Part shown: positions 1 through 12,689 of the stretch, one piece after another
How positions within the stretch are numbered: the stretch's first letter is position 1
Layout: every line of letters begins with the position of its first letter
Source: Chelonoidis abingdonii
Taxonomy: Eukaryota > Chordata > Testudines > Testudinidae
NCBI RefSeq assembly: GCF_003597395.2
Contig: NC_133774.1
Location: forward strand, 50,839,515 to 50,903,514
Reading direction: 5' to 3'
DNA: 64,000 nucleotides
Notes under the pieces: model-generated
The model's input: the letters and a program-made list of their open reading frames with translations, nothing else
Told to the model about the DNA's origin: nothing
The model's database searches: none
Position numbers and translations under genes: made by a program

Positions 1-218
1 GTTCCCTCCCAACCCTGTTCATAAACAAATTCCTGTGGTGCTATGGGGAAAGGCCATTGTTCGACTAGCTACCTCAGTTCCTGACATGAGCCTGCCATAA
101 ACTTCATTAAAAGTGCAGTCAACCGTGATGTGCGGGGGGCTACTCACCATGGCTGGAACAGCAAAATAGCACAGTGAATGGTTATGGATTCTGCTTATGT
201 TATGGCTTTCACCTAATG

Positions 219-528
219 CAGGGGTCAGCAACCTTTCAGAAGTGGTGTGCCGAGTCTTCATTTAGTCCCCCTAATTTAAGGTTTCATGTACCAGTAATAC
301 ATTTTAACATTTTTAGAAGGCCTCTTTCTATAAGTCTATAATATATAACTAAACTATAGTTGTATGTAAAGTTAATAAGGTTTTCAAAATGTTTAAGAAG
401 CTTCATTTAAAATTAAATTAAAATGCAGAGTCCCCGGACCAGTGGCCAGGACCTCGGTAGTGTGAGTGCCACTGAAAATCAGCTCGCGTGCCGCCTTCGG
501 CACCCATGCCATAGGTTGCCTACCCCTG
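219..528. mobile_element. hAT-type nonautonomous element (MITE), 310 bp
   Basis: The ends are inverted (CAGGGGTCAGCAACC at the left, GGTTGCCTACCCCTG at the right). The element is flanked by ACCTAATG (211-218) and ACCTAGTG (529-536), a 7/8 match to an 8-bp target duplication, which is the hAT signature. A second copy of the same family lies at 61763-62066. It has no coding capacity. Confidence 0.85.
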
Positions 529-779
529 ACCTAGTGTAAGAAGGGGTTGGTTTTTTTATGAAAACAGCCTTGCTATAGAAACATTTTATTCATGTAAAAT
601 GGCTCCTTTATTTTTTCCCATGACTGACAGCTGGAAATGTGTCCTTTGGCATGTCATCAACACCTTAAAGCAGACTTTCACTGATTAAAAGGAGGAGAAA
701 GAGAACGCGGGAGGACATGTTCACCAAGATAATGAATGCCTCCTGGACAGCTGACACAGAGCTGAGAGCATGGAGGATT

Positions 780-1257
780 TCATTGTCCAAGAAGGATAAA
801 TGGACACAAGTCAGATATTAGGAATGGCAATATACAAAAACGTGTAAGAGAGCACTTCAACCTCCCTGGACACACAATAGCAGATTTAAAGGTAGTCATC
901 CTGCAGCAAAAAAACTTCGGGACCAGACTTCAAAGAGAAACTGCCGAATTTAAGTTCATTTGCAAATTTGACACCATCTGCTCAGGATTAAACAAAGACT
1001 ATGAATGGCTTGCCAACTACAAAAGCAGTTTCTCCTCCCTTGGTTTTCACACCTCCACTTCTAGAAGAGGGCCTCATCCTCCCTGACTGAACTAACCTCA
1101 TTAACTCTAGACTGATTCTTACCTGCATATTTATACCTGTCTCTGGAAATTTCCACCACATGCCTCTGACAAAGTGGGTATTCACCCACGGAAGCTCATG
1201 CTCCAATACATCTGTTAGTTTATAAGGTGCCACAGAACTCTTTGTCTCTTTTTACAT
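780..1257 (+). mobile_element. Penelope-like element, 3' fragment (GIY-YIG C-terminus plus tail)
   Basis: This is a 5'-truncated Penelope-like retroelement. The first 250 bases still translate as the C-terminal part of a GIY-YIG endonuclease domain (INGHKSDIRN, then EHFNLPGH). The noncoding tail follows, ending in the family-wide sequence CTGTTAGTTTATAAGGTGCC (about 1211-1230). The hammerhead-like core of the tail is mutated here (CTGACAA and GGAA in place of CTGACGA and GAAA). The same tail recurs at 35362-35458, 35676-35908 and 45162-45287. Confidence 0.8.
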
Positions 1258-1258
1258 T

Positions 1259-1571
1259 GTCCAAGACATTAGACATGAACATGGAGAGCAGGAAAGCTTC
1301 CAGTGAGCAAGAGCGTGTGGTGGAGGATGAGATGCTACGGATTATGAAGGAGCAATCAGATACGTTGAGGCATCTGGCTGAACTGCAGGAACAGAAGCAG
1401 GAGGGTAGAGTCCCTCTGCAGCCACTGGTGGACAGCCAGCCAGCATCGCCTGGTGCAGAATCACCCTCCCCAAAGCATTCACTGAGGCATGGACAAAAAG
1501 TCCATTATCCCTTTCACTTAACTCAGGGGGAGAGTACAAGGAACAGAAGGTGCCCATTCACAGACCTTTGA
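1259..1571 (+). pseudogene. Possible Myb/SANT-like transposon-derived ORF, C-terminal remnant
   Basis: An open stretch directly after the PLE tail encodes a glutamate- and glutamine-rich helix (LRIMKEQSDTLRHLAELQEQ) followed by a Pro/Ser-rich tail and a stop at 1569-1571. This layout resembles the C-terminus of the Myb/SANT-like proteins that accompany Harbinger-type transposases and are abundant in turtle genomes. No N-terminal DNA-binding domain is present because the PLE replaces it. The family assignment is from memory of composition and is uncertain; a chance open frame is the alternative. Confidence 0.35.
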
Positions 1572-1663
1572 TGATCTGGAATGCAGTATTATGTTACACA
1601 GCTGAAAATAACGAGGAGTCATTATGGCACCTTAGAGACTAACAAATTTATCTGGGCATAAAC

Positions 1664-1691
1664 TTTCATGGGCTAAAACCCATTTCATCAG
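1664..1691 (-). ncRNA. Hammerhead-ribozyme-like core in PLE tail
   Basis: On the minus strand CTGATGA (1691-1685) is followed by a 5-bp hairpin (ATGGG/CCCAT) and GAAA (1667-1664), the order of the hammerhead catalytic core. One extra A lies between the core and stem II. Stem III is degraded in this copy. Activity is unlikely. Confidence 0.45.
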
Positions 1692-2218
1692 ATGCATGGA
1701 GTGGAAAATACAGTAGGCAGATATATATTACAGCACATTAAAAGATGGGAGTTGCCTTACACCAAGTTGGGGTCAGTGCTAACAAGACAATTCAGTTAAG
1801 GTGGAAGTGGGCTATTCTCAACAGTTGACAAGAAGGGGAGAATATCAAAGGAAGAAAAAATCACTTTTGTAGTGCTAATGAGACCAATGTAATCAAGATG
1901 GCCCATTTCAAACAGTTGACAAGGTGTGAATATCAGCAGGGGGAAATTAGTTTTTGTAGTGATCCATCCACTCCCAGTCTTTATTCAGGCCTATTTGATG
2001 GTGTCCAGTTTGCAAATTAATTCCAGTTCTGCAGTTTTTCATTGGAGTCTGTTTTTGAAGATTTTTTTATTGAAGAATTGCCACTTTTAAGTCTGTTATT
2101 GAGTGTCCAAGGAGACTGAAGTGTTATCCTACTGGTTTTTGAATGTTATAATTCTTGATGTCTGATTTGTGTCCATTTATATTTTTGCATAGAGACTATC
2201 TGGTTTGGCCAATGTACA

Positions 2219-2719
2219 GAGACGGTGTAACCATTTAGGTGACCTAGGCGGTTGCCTAGGGTGCTGGGATTTGGGGGGTGCCATTTTCTTCCCCAGTGAC
2301 CAAGCGGCCGGATCTTCGGGCACCCCGGTTGCTGCCGGCATTTAGGCGGAGGGAGCTGGGGTAGGGGAGTGCGGGGAGGGCCACCTACAGCAAGTAAGGG
2401 GGGGGAGTGGCACGCAGGGGAACTCCCCGTCCCAGCTCGCCCCTGCTCCATCTCCATCCCAAGCACGCCGTGTCTGCTTCACTTCTCTCCCCTCCCAGGC
2501 TTGAGGCACCAATCAGCTTAGGCACCACAAGCCTGGGAAGCGGGAGAAGTGAAGCAGCGACGGCGTGCTCGAAGTGCTTGTGCTCCGAGCAGGGGTGAGC
2601 TGAGGTGGGGGAGTGCCTCAGGGTGGAGGGGGAGAACTGCTGCGCGGGAGGGCGCCTCAGGGCGGGGGTGCAAGGTGGAAGTTTTATCTGGGGCGCGAAA
2701 CATCCTTTCACCAGCCCTA
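2219..2719. mobile_element. 501-bp insertion in PLE with 10-bp target duplication
   Basis: The GC-rich insert lies between two copies of CCAATGTACA (2209-2218 and 2720-2729), which are the PLE codons around the GIY-YIG YIG. Its left part contains CCTAGGCGGTTGCCTAGGG, similar to the right part of the hAT-like element at 40222-40505. No coding capacity is evident. The long duplication is unlike the 8-bp hAT type; the superfamily is not assigned. Confidence 0.65.
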
Positions 2720-4096
2720 CCAATGTACATGGCAGAGGGGCATTGCTGGCACATGATGGCATATATCATATTGGTAGATGCACAGGTGAATGAGCCTCTG
2801 ATGGTGTGGCTGATGTGGTTAGGTCCTATGACGGTGTCCCTTGAATAGAAATGCGGACAGAGTTGGCAACGGGGTCTGTTGCAAGGATTGGTTCCTAAGT
2901 TAGTGTTTTTGTTGTGCGGTGCATAGTTGCCAGTGAGTATTTGCTTCAGGTTGGGGGGCTGTCTGTAAGCAAGGACTGGCCTGTCTCCCGAGGTCTGTAA
3001 GCATGAGGGATCATCCTTCAGGATAGGTTGTAGATCCTTGATGATGCGCTGGAGAGGTTTTAGTTGGGGGCTGAAGGTGATGGCTAGTGGTGTTCTGTTA
3101 CTTTCTTTGTTGGGCCTGTCCTGTAATAGATGACTTCTGGGTACTCTTCTAGCTTTGTCAATCTGTTTGTTCACTTAAATAGGTGGGTATTGTAGTTTCA
3201 AGAATTCTTGATAGAGATCTTGTAGGTGTTTGTCCCTGTCTGAGGGATTGGAGCAAATGCAGTTGTATCTTAGAGCTTGACTGTAGACAATGGATCATTT
3301 GATGTGGTCTGGATGAAAGCTGGAGGCATGTAAGTAGGTAAAGTGGTCAGTAGGTTCTGGTATCGGGTAGTGTTTATGTGACCATCGCTTATTTGCACTA
3401 TAGTATCTAGGAAGTGGATCTCTTGTGCAGACTGGTCCAGGCTGAGGTTGATGGTGGGGTGGAAATTGTTGAAATCCTGATGGAATTCCTCAAGGACCTC
3501 CTTCCCATGGGTGCAGATGCTGAAGATGTCATCAATGTAGCACAAGTAGAGTAGGCGCATTAGGGGATGAGAGCTGAGGAAGCATTGTTCTAAGTCAGCC
3601 ATAAAAATATTGATATACTGTGGGGCTATGGGGGTACCCATAGCAGTTCCGCTGACTTGAAGGTATAAATTGTCCCCAAATCTGAAATAGTTGTGGGTGA
3701 GGTCAAAGTCACAAAGTTCAGCCACCAGGTTTGCTGTGACATTATTGGGGATACTCTTTCTTACAGCTTGTAGTCTACCTTTGTGTGAAATGTTGGTGTA
3801 GAGAGCATCTACATCAGTAGTGGCTAGGATGGTGTTTTCTGGAAGATCACCAATGAATTGTAGTTTCCTCTGGAAGTCAGTGGTGTCTCAAAGACAGCTG
3901 GTAGTGCTAGTAGTATAGGATCTGAGGAGAGAGTCTAAATAGCCAGACAATCCTGCTGTCAGGGTGTCAATGCCTGAGATGATTGGGCATCCATGATTCC
4001 CAGGTTTATGGATCCTGGGTAGCAGATAGAATACCCCTGGTCAAGGCTCTAGGGGTGTGTCTGTGTAGATTTGTTTCTGTGCTACTTCATTGGTTG

Positions 4097-4119
4097 GAGG
4101 AGAAGAAGAAGAAGAAGAT
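4097..4119. repeat. (GAA)n microsatellite
   Basis: About seven GAA units at the 5' edge of the PLE fragment. Confidence 0.9.
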
Positions 4120-5302
4120 ATATTTTGTCTATGGAATATATGGATATATATTTTTGGATTGTGTATGTGTTTTGGGGAAACATATTTTGTTATGATGTAC
4201 TGTTTATTTTGGAGCTGTGTACATTAGCAGTGTATTTAATGCACACCAGACCAAAAGAATAAGAAAAATAGTTGCCATAAAATAATCACCAAAAGAATTT
4301 AAAATATAATGAGTTTAACTAATTTACAGTTGGGGTGAGTTTGGCACAGTCTTTTTTTTAAATGATCAAGCTTTTGAACTAAAACTCCCAGCTGAACTGA
4401 CGAAAGGTGGTAGAGCCGTGACTTGTGCGACAACCCTCCACAGAGCTGAAAGAAGCATGTCTCACATGCTGAACCTCTTACTGAGAACACCTCCCATGGG
4501 CAGCATGCCAGAGTGAACTGAGAATACCAACCTCATTTTCAGCAGAGGATCCTGTGACCATAACGAATAATTCTGGATCCTGTTGCCAACTTGAGGGATC
4601 CACAGTGCCCAGGCATCCCTGTTAGCCTTTTGTCCTTTTAGGAGGAGGAAGGATTAAACAGGTTAATATCATTAAACTGCCCTGGACTCGTATTCTTTTC
4701 TTTAGAGCCTTTGAATGTTGTTTTTGTTTTCTCTCCAGTAGCTTGTGATACCTACTATAGTCTGGAGTTTTTTGGTTCCGGATCTCAGAACCCTGAAGAA
4801 ACTTAACACTACAAAAATCCTTTTAAGTGTTTGCAGATTTCCTCGAACACATCTTTCATGGCCTACTCTAATAGTATCACACCCAAACATTTATTCTCAG
4901 ACAAAATCTTTATACAGATAGTGTTCAAAGGCTACAGAATTTACTTCAGAAAATAACCTTATGAGAATATGTTATAAAAACCAAGCATTTGAAAGCCAGG
5001 GCATTCAATTAAAGTTGGAAAAAGAAACATTTGACCATTCAGAGTTGAGGTTCCACATACAAGCTTAACTCTATCCTTGCTACACTATACACTAAGTACA
5101 TGAAATAGCCTTGCATGTGTGATAACTATTACCACTCTTTTAATTGTTTAAAAATAATAAATAATGAAAAAATAACAGAGACCAATGAGAATAATCACAA
5201 GTAAGGTTGCAGAATCTATTCAATGCATTTGCACGTGAGCTCCCTTTTGCCCCCTCTGTGCCATAGCTAAAATCAGCATCTACCTAGCCTATTTACTGTT
5301 TT
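4120..5302. other. Intergenic, nothing recognised
   Basis: AT-rich DNA with no convincing exon, repeat terminus or structured element seen on either strand. Confidence 0.6.
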
Positions 5303-5794
5303 GTAGCCATGAAAAATGCATCACGGACTGTGAAATCTGCTCTCCCCTCGATGAAATCTGGTAAAACCACACAAAAGACCAGATTTCATGGGGGGACACC
5401 TGTGTTTGTCAAATTGGGCATCCTGACCCAAAGCATGTTGCAGCAGGATCACAGGATTATTTTAGGGGTCACAGCATTGCCACCCTCACTTCGGCACTGC
5501 CTTCAGACTTGTGCGGCCAGAGAAAGGCAGCTGTTGGATGGGCACCCATCTCTGATGACAGTGCCCTGCCAGCAGCAGCGCAGAAGTAAGGATAGCAATA
5601 CTGCAACCCCCCTTACAATAACCTTCCCAACAGCTGCCATTCTCAACCACAACTACTTTTTGAGTCAGGACCCCTACAATTACAATACTATGAAATTTCA
5701 GATTTAAATAGCTGAAATAATTAAATTTATTATTTTTAAAATCCAATGACCATGAAATTGACCAAAATGATCTGTGAATTTGGTAGGGTCCTAG
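5303..5794. mobile_element. TIR element, copy 1 of the CCCTACCAAATTC family
   Basis: The right end reads GAATTTGGTAGGGTCCTA and the left part contains ATGAAAAATGCATCACGG and ACACAAAAGACCAGATTTCA. All recur in inverted order at 36729-37482. The interior carries a CAGCAGCAGCGCAGAAGTAA unit also found in copy 2. The left terminus is eroded. No transposase is present. Confidence 0.65.
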
Positions 5795-7904
5795 TAATGA
5801 TATAGTGGATGGGGTCAGGCTAAATATCTGATTGTATATAATACATTGTCAGACCTATGTCAGGAGAGAATAAAATAACTATAGTGTTGGTGGTTTCTTT
5901 TGCTAGAGGGGTGGGAAGAAGTGTCCATCTTGGTTACCTTGTCTTTGTGGCTTATGGCGAAGTTGTGAATTCTGGTGGTTATTTGAGGACTGTATGGCAA
6001 AGAGTAACAATGTGGTCTCTTTGCTATAGTCAGAGGATGCACTGGGGGGAAGGGAAACTCATGTATCTGTATATGGAGGGTAAGAGAAGTGATATTGGTT
6101 CAGCAGTCTCTGGAAGTGAAGGAAGATCTGTGGCTGAGAAGGTAGTTCATATGTTTATTTTATAAATTTCCACTTGGCCAAAGGTTGCTGCTGGATCCAG
6201 GACTCCTGTGTATTTTATAAAATCCACAAAACTTGTAAGCTCTTAGCCCCAGAGGATCTCTCTGATCATAAGAAACTTGTAGGCTCTGTAGGCACTTTAA
6301 AGGCCATGGTTCTCTGCTCCTGTGGAGTTCATAAATCTCTATAGTAGATGCCACTTGACCATGGTTAGGCAGCTGATGTGCTGTGACTGCTTCTTCTTAT
6401 AATAATCATAACCATCTCACTGTTATATTGTGCTCCTACCATCTGTTTGTTGTGTCCACCTGTTGGCCTTTCATCATATACTTCGATTGTAAAGTCTTGC
6501 GGGCAGGGACCATCTCTTCATAATATATGGCAAATACAAGTGAACAGAATGTGGTTAGGATTGGGCATAAATAATTAATAATAGTCTGAGACCCACATGC
6601 TTTCTCTAGTCCTGCTGAATTTATACACGCTACAGCTTCTTGGGCCTCTGCAGTTCTTATTGGCCCTGAGTAGATTACAAAATCTACAAGCTCCTCTGTC
6701 TCAATGCTTCTTTTTGCCTTTATGGAGATTATAAACTGGGCAGGCAACACTGCAGTTCTCACTGACAAGCTCTGCAGGAATCCAGCTCAGGCAGCTCACT
6801 GCTCTTAACAGAGTTAATAACTTTGCTAGGGAACCTAGAGAGTCAGAGTTTATCAAAGGTGTTGGATATTGTAGAATTTGTAAACTCCACTGAGACTGTG
6901 CTTAGTTTATAAACTCCCCAGGGTCAGTGGTGAAGTTCTCAGACAATCTAATCAGTCAGAATAAGTAACTCCAAAATTCATTTTCCCAGCTTCCCTGCAA
7001 TATTCAAAAGGTCCAGTATTCTGAGAACTGAATACGTCAAATGTAGAGCTTGCAAATCTGGATCACTCTACGGTGTCGCTTTTTTAAAAAGAGAACTTTC
7101 ACAAAAGTGAAGCACCGTATTTTGTAATTTTCAAATTCTCAGATCTAACAAACAACCTTTCCAATTATCCACCAGCCTCCCCCAAAAATTCTCTTCTGGT
7201 AGAAAGACAGAAAATGTTTACTTCCTTTTTATTTCTCTATATGTAATTTTTCTGAGGGTTTTGTTGTTGTTTGTTTGTTTTTTGTTTTTTTGAGGGAAGG
7301 GGAAAGGCTTTTCCTGAGATGTGCTGGGGAAGTTCTTTTTCCATTTTCCACACCTTATCCTATTCAAAGTGCAGAGCTTTTGTCCCGAAACTGTCTCCTA
7401 ACAAATTCATGCTCCCCTGTAGACTCCAAGATGGATCAGGACATGAAGTACCTCAGATAGACTAGAAGATTCCCAGGTCTGGAAGACAAACTTCAGTTTT
7501 GAGCTCAAGTCCCAGATAGGCAGATTAGCCAAAAAATCCCACTCTCGGACAGTTGTGGGGTCTCTCTGAAGAACAGATGGTGATTGGCCCAGCTTTTTTT
7601 TTTTATCCAAAGTTAACAAGCAGCTATGATGATTCCGCCTATACAAAAAATGATGTATAGTCCCATAGTTTGGGGTAGGAACTCTAGATGTAGGGAAGAA
7701 AACAAAAACCTAGCCACTAAAGGAGAAATGAACATTGTTTAAAGATACATCATCAAGGTTGTTGTAGTCCCAAAATATGATTGGCCTAGATAGATAGATA
7801 GATCTTCTGTATTTTTATGAGTGAATTCTTCAGGAAATAGCAGCAGCCCTTCTCTGCCATGCAACTCTACCCTAATAAAAAAACATAGGCATTGGACAGG
7901 AGGG
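5795..7904. other. Intergenic with minor repeat scraps
   Basis: No gene is recognised. At 6485-6535 there is a scrap of the amniote LINE-tail motif (GATTGTAAAGTCTTGCGGGC, then AGGGACCATCT). A T/G-rich run lies at 7262-7292 and a short GATA repeat at 7788-7803. Several loosely similar TTATAAACTC words occur at 6200-6920 without a clear period. Confidence 0.5.
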
Positions 7905-8129
7905 AAATTGTAAGCAAACAGATTTTGCTGTGAAACCTAATTGATGGTGTATGTAATTATCTGTTTGTGTGATTACTAACAGTGTCCCCCGGACTCAATA
8001 GTTTTATGGAGTGTGTGGAGGGGTGTATAAAAAAAGAGAGATTTGTGTGTGTGTAAAAGAGAGGGCTTCTTTTTTTTCCTTCCCCCTGACAGTAATTACC
8101 AACACACAGAGCCAGAGAAAACAGGGAGA

Positions 8130-8620
8130 GCAGAAAAGGGGGCTTGTACCAATTCAATAGCGCTTTGATTTAACAGCTCCAAGTCCTTTGAAAACATTTT
8201 GCCAAGAAAAGCTTGCCATCAACACGTATAATCTCTTATCAGAGGCCACTGAAAGGCTGGGCTCCGAGGTTAATTCTCCCATCGCAACGAGTTTGAATCA
8301 GCTCTGAACTCACATTGAGATGAAAGCCTCGAAGCCCCTCGCCCGGCCTGGCCCGCAAAACCCACTGAGATCAACCGACTGGGGAGGATTAGGGCATGTT
8401 CATCTGCTGGCTCTCCAGCAGGACGGGCAGACTCAAAAGAAAAACAATAATTAGGGATAATTGCTTGTGTCCAAACACAATCATTAAAGCCCCTTTCCTC
8501 TTTGGTACTTTGTGAGCTAGAATGAAAGAGACACCCCCTGTTTTGACAGCTGGGCAGGCGAACAGAATTGGTGACAGATGAAGTGAGACGTCTTCAGACA
8601 TTAGCAGCCCACGCAGGGCA
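8130..8620. promoter_or_regulatory. Candidate conserved noncoding element (FOXD1 flank)
   Basis: This is unique, repeat-free sequence with dense homeodomain-type words (AACAATAATTAGGGATAATT at 8444-8463), a TCF/LEF-like CTTTGATTT near 8163, a GATA site (CTTATCAG near 8236) and TTTTGACAGCTGG near 8541. It has no open frame of note and no repeat similarity. The inference is an enhancer for the developmental gene FOXD1, which flanks TMEM174 in other amniotes. Composition alone cannot prove conservation. Confidence 0.45.
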
Positions 8621-11600
8621 GGGCAGGGCAGGGAGAGCCCGGAGAAGAGAAGGGGGAATAGGACAGAGGGAAGCTTCAAGCAACCAGCCTGGATCCTCCC
8701 CCTCCAGCTAGCAGAGCAGGCGGATCCTGCCTCATCCCCTCCTTGCCAATCCCACACTACAGAGATCCCCTTCTCCGGGTAGCCATGTCAGTGACCTAGC
8801 CAAGAGACAAGCACACCTCGGGGCGGCTTCAGGCTCAAGAGATGAGGGGGTTCTTTGTGTGGTTGGGCGGGGGGTGGAACTTGCAATGCAGTTTGTCTTG
8901 ATTTTGCTCACACTGTTTTTCAGGCTGCACCCATAATACCCAAAGAAACTAAAAGGTTGTGTTTAAAACATGAGCGAAGAGAAAAAGAGCGATACACTTT
9001 GAGCCTGATTCAGATCTCGCTCGTACCAGTGTAAATCGAGAGTGAGTCAGACCACTTCCATTGTCAAGTCACTCAAGGACGGGGAGGTCTCGGTAGCTTC
9101 AGAGTGCAACCTCAGACGAAAACCCAATCCTGAAAGACAAGGAGGAGGGACACGTTTCCAACGCAAATGCCCAGCGTTATGTGCACGTGTATGTTGTGTG
9201 AGCAGGGAGGTACTAAAGTCTGATTGTTTTCATTACGGGCACTTTCTAGAATAATTAAGTGGAAAATAACAGGTTACAAGCGCGGTATGAGGCAGTAAAA
9301 CGAAGGTAATCTCCATCCAAAGAGGAGTCAATAGAGCCAGCTAAATCCGTAGTTTGTGTCTTAGAAAGAAAGAAAATCCAGTTCAATATCTAGAACAGAA
9401 GATTTAAAACAGAAAAAAAATGATTTAAATATTTGTGGTAGAGTTTAAGTAAATGAAGTACCTTAAAGGTAGGAAAACATTGCCTAGAAAACGAAGGGAG
9501 AAGCGGGGTATTTCTGGGGATCCCTGGGAAGTGGCTGGCTGACAGCAGATACAGAACATGGGGACCGGTTCCTGCGAGCCTCTCACTGTTGGTTGGTAGT
9601 GAGGATGATGATGGTGGTGTGATGCCTGGTGCCCGAGCCAGCAGCTTTCCCGACCAGAACTGTTCTGTTGGTCCAGGCGCTTCCGGATCGTCAGGCGCTG
9701 AACCGTTGCCGCGTGAGATGAAGTAAAAAGGTTAGAGATGGTCAAGGCTCAGCCTGAACTGTAGTCAAGTGCGTTTGTGCAAAGGGAAACGTCAGATGCC
9801 ATCATCTCTCTCCAGACTCTGACGTCTAACTCGAGGACATCCCGTGGGAAAAGGAAGAAGAGAAAGCGAGCCGGGAAAGGTAGAAGAAACGTAAGCGAAT
9901 CTGACTTTTCAAAGAATCCTCTCTGCCTTGTGTTTTTCCCCTTTCGTCGGGCATTTTCTTCTGCTCCATGCCCCGGTTTTTCTAAAGAGGACCCCACCCT
10001 GCTAGTTACTGGAAGTATTGCTGGGAGGGAAAGGCAGGACCTCCCTTAAAATCAGGGACACAACTAGCAAGGTGCAGTATAATGGGAAGGTGAAGGAAGA
10101 TCCTCTGAGCCCTCCCTCTTTGTCAAATTAGATGTGCCCATAGCTGAGAGAATTACATATAAGAACTTTATTTGCAAGTGTTACGTTTCCTGTATACTTA
10201 AGCTACAAATACAAATCAGATGGGAATAGTGAAATTCATCAAAACAACCAACTAAAATTATATTCGGGAACTGCAGTGTACACAATGGCATGAGTGATTA
10301 ATTAGAAAAGCCCACATCCAACAAGAAAGAGTTTTGAAAGGAAAGCGTTACAAATACAGCTGGAATCCAGATTAATATAGTTATCAAATAAAGCTCTCTC
10401 ATCTCCTCTCCCTCCTTCTGCCTCACATTATCGCAGACCCAGACATAACCATTTTTCTAACGTGTTTAGCAAAGGATTATATTTGTCAACTTTTTTCCTA
10501 AAGGGCCAATATGTTGCTATAAAGAGCTGGGCAATGGGAGATCCAAGCAATCAAGTGGATTAGTAAAGACTGTGTTTCTAGTAGTTAATCAATGCAAAGT
10601 CTCAGCTGAACATGGGCATTTAATTGTTTTCTCCTAAAGTATCCGTGTGACAGATGTGTTCATTTTATACACATGAGCTTTAGTATCACCTTTACTAAGG
10701 TGGAACTGCTGCTTATGTTTTTGGCACTGTACTAATTTCGTTGGGGTGGTATTAGTGCTGGCTAAACTATATCAGAGATTATCATAAAATATGGTTTGAA
10801 AGGCATAATCAACCGGACCGTGCAAATGACATGTTGATGACAACTATGATGTATAGTTCCTCCAAAACGTACGCCTCTGAGATGCCTGCTAAAAGACTTT
10901 ACATACAGAGTAGCAGCAGCTGATGTTACTTTAATGCTGCATATTGAGATGGGAAATGGGTAGCATTTTATCTTTCAGTTTTATATTCTACAGAGGCGTG
11001 TAGGTCTTAATACTAAACACCTGAAAAGCCTTCCCCCCACATACACACTTGTTCTAAGGCTTTACGCAGTTTCAGACGATAAACTGTATTTTTGGTTCAG
11101 GATAAAAACGGTTGCAATATGTTTTTAAGTCTCCAAAATATAGTCGCTCAATTGCCCAGACCAATTTCCTGATTTCTTTCAAACACAGGACAGACAAAAC
11201 ACTAGGTTAAGCAAAAATTGTAACTTCTCTTATTTCGACTACACGTTCTCCCGCAGGAATACAGGGGACATACTAAGGCAAGTAGGAAGATTACAAATAA
11301 CAAACAGCCAAGCAAATGAAGCAGCGACGAAGAAAATACGGTACCTTGGTGAATGTCACAGTGACAGTGCCCTCAAGACCTTCTTTATTTTTTCCCAAGC
11401 TAATCGAAATGTAATAAAAGTGCCACAAAATAATTATCAGGCCATTTATTTTAATGCAGAAAATGTAACAATAAGCCCACCCCGGGTTAAAATTGAGCAC
11501 GTCTTGTAGAGTCTCGACCTATTTGGTTGTAATTGTGGCACTCTTCCTAACGAAGTTTTTGTTTCTCTGGTGTGGCGTAAACGAACCACAAAACACGTAG

Positions 11601-12689
11601 GATGTTCTGTCTTAAATATACTTTCATTGAACAATAATCAATTCTAATAACTAAGCCATAAAGATGTTTGAGAGACCCCCCTCGTAGAGCAGCAGCAGGG
11701 TGATTCGAGGGTTTTAAAATGTATCATATAAATATATTTGTTTTAGGGATGAAAAAAGGGAAATATCAATAGCTCTCTCACATGAGAATATTTTATGTAA
11801 TTTTATAGAAACAAAAGCTAAACTCAAGTAATCGTTTCTTGTCGAACTTTAGCATTTCAGTTGTGAATTGTAATTCTATCAGCGCTATAAAATGGGAAAC
11901 ACTACTTAGAACTGTCTCTAGACCATTTTCCACTTAACATAATACTTGTGCAAAATGACATTTCCTTTGTTTCATTTTTACTTCCTTTGACCAAATGAGT
12001 TTTGACAAGCTGAAAAACGCTGTTAGAGATCCTAGCCTGCACAGGACAGCTATTTTAGTTGTCTTTTATTTTTAATATCTATATATCTGGAGTATTTTGC
12101 ATTGCAATGTCTTTGTAACTAAATATACATCTGGTAATGTTAGATTACTATTATTATTAGCAATAATAATAATAATAAGTATATTAAATTATTCTTATTT
12201 CCAATTTTGTTAAAGTCCACCATTGTTTTATATAAGTTCCCAGAATCACAAATATTATAGTTCTGGAAAACATGGGGGGGGGGACAAAATACATAAAAAG
12301 AGAATAACGTTATAATCTACTACTTATTCTGGGCACTCCTGACCTTGTACGGAGCTTTCCCTATCGAATGCACGGCTGAGACCAAAACAATAAACACGGA
12401 GAAGGACTAGACTTCTAGGTAGATGTTTAATACCAGCCTAAAGAGAGAACTAGGCACTGACAAATGAAAACGCTGTCAAGGAACTTGTATTATTGCGGTC
12501 AGATTTGTCTTGACTACATATTGCACATCATAATTCTCTCCCCTTCAGCTATTCTCATATATTTAATACATTGTAATTAAATATAGGAGGAAACGGAATA
12601 AAACACTTTAGTTTAAAATAGTATTTGGAGGTTTTATATTAATTATTTAAATTAAGTTATTCCTTCTTTGGCATCTAGGTATTACAATT
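8621..12689. other. Repeat-poor intergenic DNA
   Basis: Over 4 kb with almost no recognisable transposon, against a window average of roughly one per kilobase elsewhere. A short dispersed motif (GAGCCTGATTCAGATCTC) sits at 9001-9018. The interval 9450-10060 is richer in CpG and GC. An (ATT/AAT)n tract lies at 12147-12177 and a G-run at 12271-12281. No gene was recognised. Confidence 0.55.

Larger units (their letters stand above)
1603..4085 (-). mobile_element. Penelope-like element (RT plus GIY-YIG), degenerate
   Basis: This is a retroelement copy on the minus strand. From 5' to 3' it has RT motif A (TTDVDALYTNI, near 3770-3810), the RT core with MGTPIAP and the catalytic YIDDIF (within 3270-3725), a connector with a CNRPRCQLCPHF-type zinc-binding motif (within 2740-3174), and the YIG of GIY-YIG at about 2725. 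A 501-bp insertion at 2219-2719 splits that motif. The domain resumes at 2218 and the noncoding tail ends near 1603. Internal stops and frame changes show it is inactive. PLEs copy by target-primed reverse transcription and are distinct from LINEs and LTR elements. Confidence 0.85.

Noticed and set aside
6070..6930. Tandem or satellite array suggested by repeated TTATAAACTC words
   Set aside because: Spacing is irregular and the intervening sequence is not similar, so no array is supported.
9777..10049. 90-codon basic open frame (GKRKKRKRAGKGRR)
   Set aside because: A short basic run without a conserved context; likely chance in a purine-rich stretch.
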